A stretch of 64,000 bases of DNA from Faecalicatena orotica (GTDB taxonomy: Bacteria > Bacillota > Clostridia > Lachnospirales > Lachnospiraceae): contig NZ_QGDL01000007.1 in the NCBI RefSeq assembly GCF_003149245.1, positions 62,001-126,000 on the forward strand. Direction: 5' to 3'. Under the pieces are notes generated by a model. The model made no database searches. It was given only the letters and a program-made list of their open reading frames with translations, and had not been told where the DNA came from. Positions 63,247 through 64,000 of the stretch are shown here, one piece after another (the first letter of the stretch is position 1; each line of letters starts with the position of its first letter). The translations under genes were made by a program, and so were the position numbers.

Positions 63247-64000
63247 ATGAGTGAAAAGAAAATATTGCTTGAATGCAAAAACTTAATGAAATATTTTGAG
63301 ACTCCCCGTGGGATGCTGCATGCGGTTGATGATGTAACTTTCCGGCTCGAGGAAGGAAAGACGCTTGGTGTTGTAGGAGAGTCGGGGTGTGGAAAATCCA
63401 CGCTCGGAAGAACAATACTGCGGCTGCTTCCATCGACCGGTGGGCAGATTATCTTTGACGGGAAGGATATTACAAAACTGCCAGATAAGGAAATGCTGAA
63501 TCTGAGAAAGCAGATGCAGATTGTCTTTCAGGACCCGTTTTCCTCACTGGACCCGAAAATGACGGTTTCACAGATCATTGAAGAACCTTTGAAAATACAT
63601 AAGCTTTACAACAGCAAGGAAAAAATGAGTGAGCGTGTCAGCGAACTGATGGAGATTGTCGGACTGGACGACAGGTATGTGAATACCTACCCGCATGAAC
63701 TAGACGGCGGAAGACGGCAGAGAATCGGTATTGCCCGCGCCATTGCGTTAAACCCGAAATTTATCGTCTGCGATGAGCCGGTGTCCGCACTGGATGTATC
63801 GATCCAGGCCCAGATCCTGAACCTGATGATGGACCTGAAGGAAGAACTGGGACTGACTTACATATTTATCACTCACGATCTTTCTGTAGTCAAGCATATC
63901 AGCGATGAGATTCTCGTTCTCTATCTTGGGAAAATGGTCGAAAAAACCAGTTCAGACAGGCTGTTTGAGAACCCGCTCCATCCATACACAAAAGCACTGC
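63247..64000 (+). CDS. DppF/OppF-type ABC ATPase, cut by the right edge
   Basis: An open frame of 251 codons runs off the window without a stop. Walker A is GESGCGKST, Q-loop IVFQDPFSSLDP, signature LDGGRRQR (Asp instead of Ser, common in this subgroup), Walker B IVCDEPVSALD, switch His in FITHD. Probably some 70 residues are missing at the C-terminus. AGGAGATG lies just before the ATG at 63247. It completes the family 5 importer. Confidence 0.93.
   Translation, partial: MSEKKILLECKNLMKYFETPRGMLHAVDDVTFRLEEGKTLGVVGESGCGKSTLGRTILRLLPSTGGQIIFDGKDITKLPDKEMLNLRKQMQIVFQDPFSSLDPKMTVSQIIEEPLKIHKLYNSKEKMSERVSELMEIVGLDDRYVNTYPHELDGGRRQRIGIARAIALNPKFIVCDEPVSALDVSIQAQILNLMMDLKEELGLTYIFITHDLSVVKHISDEILVLYLGKMVEKTSSDRLFENPLHPYTKAL

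Overview
ORGANISM. The window looks like a chromosomal stretch of an anaerobic, gut-type Clostridia, most likely Lachnospiraceae. Signs are strong AGGAGG-type ribosome sites, ATGA-coupled operons, Rpn-family and Uma2 nuclease ORFs of the type common in that family, NarL-type and RpiR/ROK/LacI/AraC-type regulators, and many carbohydrate genes. No rRNA, tRNA, CRISPR array, integrase or recognisable IS transposase was seen. Identification is from sequence reading only.  LAYOUT. 1-1 kb: Uma2 nuclease and an ArsC/Spx-like protein. 1-3.1 kb: TetR repressor and MATE exporter with matching operators. 3.2-8.2 kb: BceAB-like FtsX ABC transporter followed by a NarL/DesK-type two-component system. 8.3-9.8 kb: second MATE exporter. 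9.8-13.7 kb (minus strand): FGGY sugar kinase, OFA-type MFS carrier and a flavodoxin/ferredoxin protein. They diverge from a zinc sugar/polyol dehydrogenase (13.8-14.9 kb). 14.9-15.8 kb: two large imperfect palindromic elements. 15.8-17.8 kb: PRD/BglG-MtlR-type regulator, divergent from a 12-gene operon (17.9-29.7 kb). The operon holds Fe-alcohol dehydrogenase, MFS carrier, D-2-hydroxyacid dehydrogenase, old-yellow-enzyme/FeS reductase, class II aldolase, Pta-like phosphate acyltransferase, phosphopantetheinyl transferase, acyl carrier protein, thiolase-like enzyme, DUF35 protein, ThuA-like protein and butyrate-kinase-family acyl kinase. 29.8-32.3 kb: tandem 1.2-kb duplication carrying two nearly identical Rpn-family nuclease genes. 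32.4-45.7 kb: a second catabolic block with Gfo/Idh oxidoreductases, several xylose-isomerase-like TIM barrels, VOC protein, aldo/keto reductase, RpiR and ROK regulators, and a second thiolase/DUF35 pair and ThuA-like gene, interspersed with two more palindromic elements. 46-54.6 kb: LacI-controlled operon with cytoplasmic GH29 fucosidase, a CUT1-type sugar ABC importer and two GH28-like proteins. 54.7-64 kb: a truncated Rpn remnant, a nitroreductase, an AraC regulator fused to a GH39-like domain, and an oligopeptide/oligosaccharide-type (family 5) ABC importer running off the right edge.  HOW IT MAY WORK. The most unusual content is the twice-present set thiolase-like + DUF35 + ThuA-like. Copy 1 sits with its own carrier protein, phosphopantetheinyl transferase, phosphate acyltransferase and acyl kinase. 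Copy 2 sits with Gfo/Idh dehydrogenase and TIM-barrel isomerases. Gfo/Idh plus TIM-barrel enzymes are known to make and handle 3-keto-glycosides. An open-chain 3-keto-sugar is a 1,3-dicarbonyl. My inference is that the thiolase/DUF35 pair makes a thiol-dependent (retro-Claisen-like) C-C cleavage, giving an acyl thioester whose energy is recovered as ATP by the Pta-like and Buk-like enzymes. This is a hypothesis. The sequence directly shows only the family membership and the repeated gene neighbourhood.
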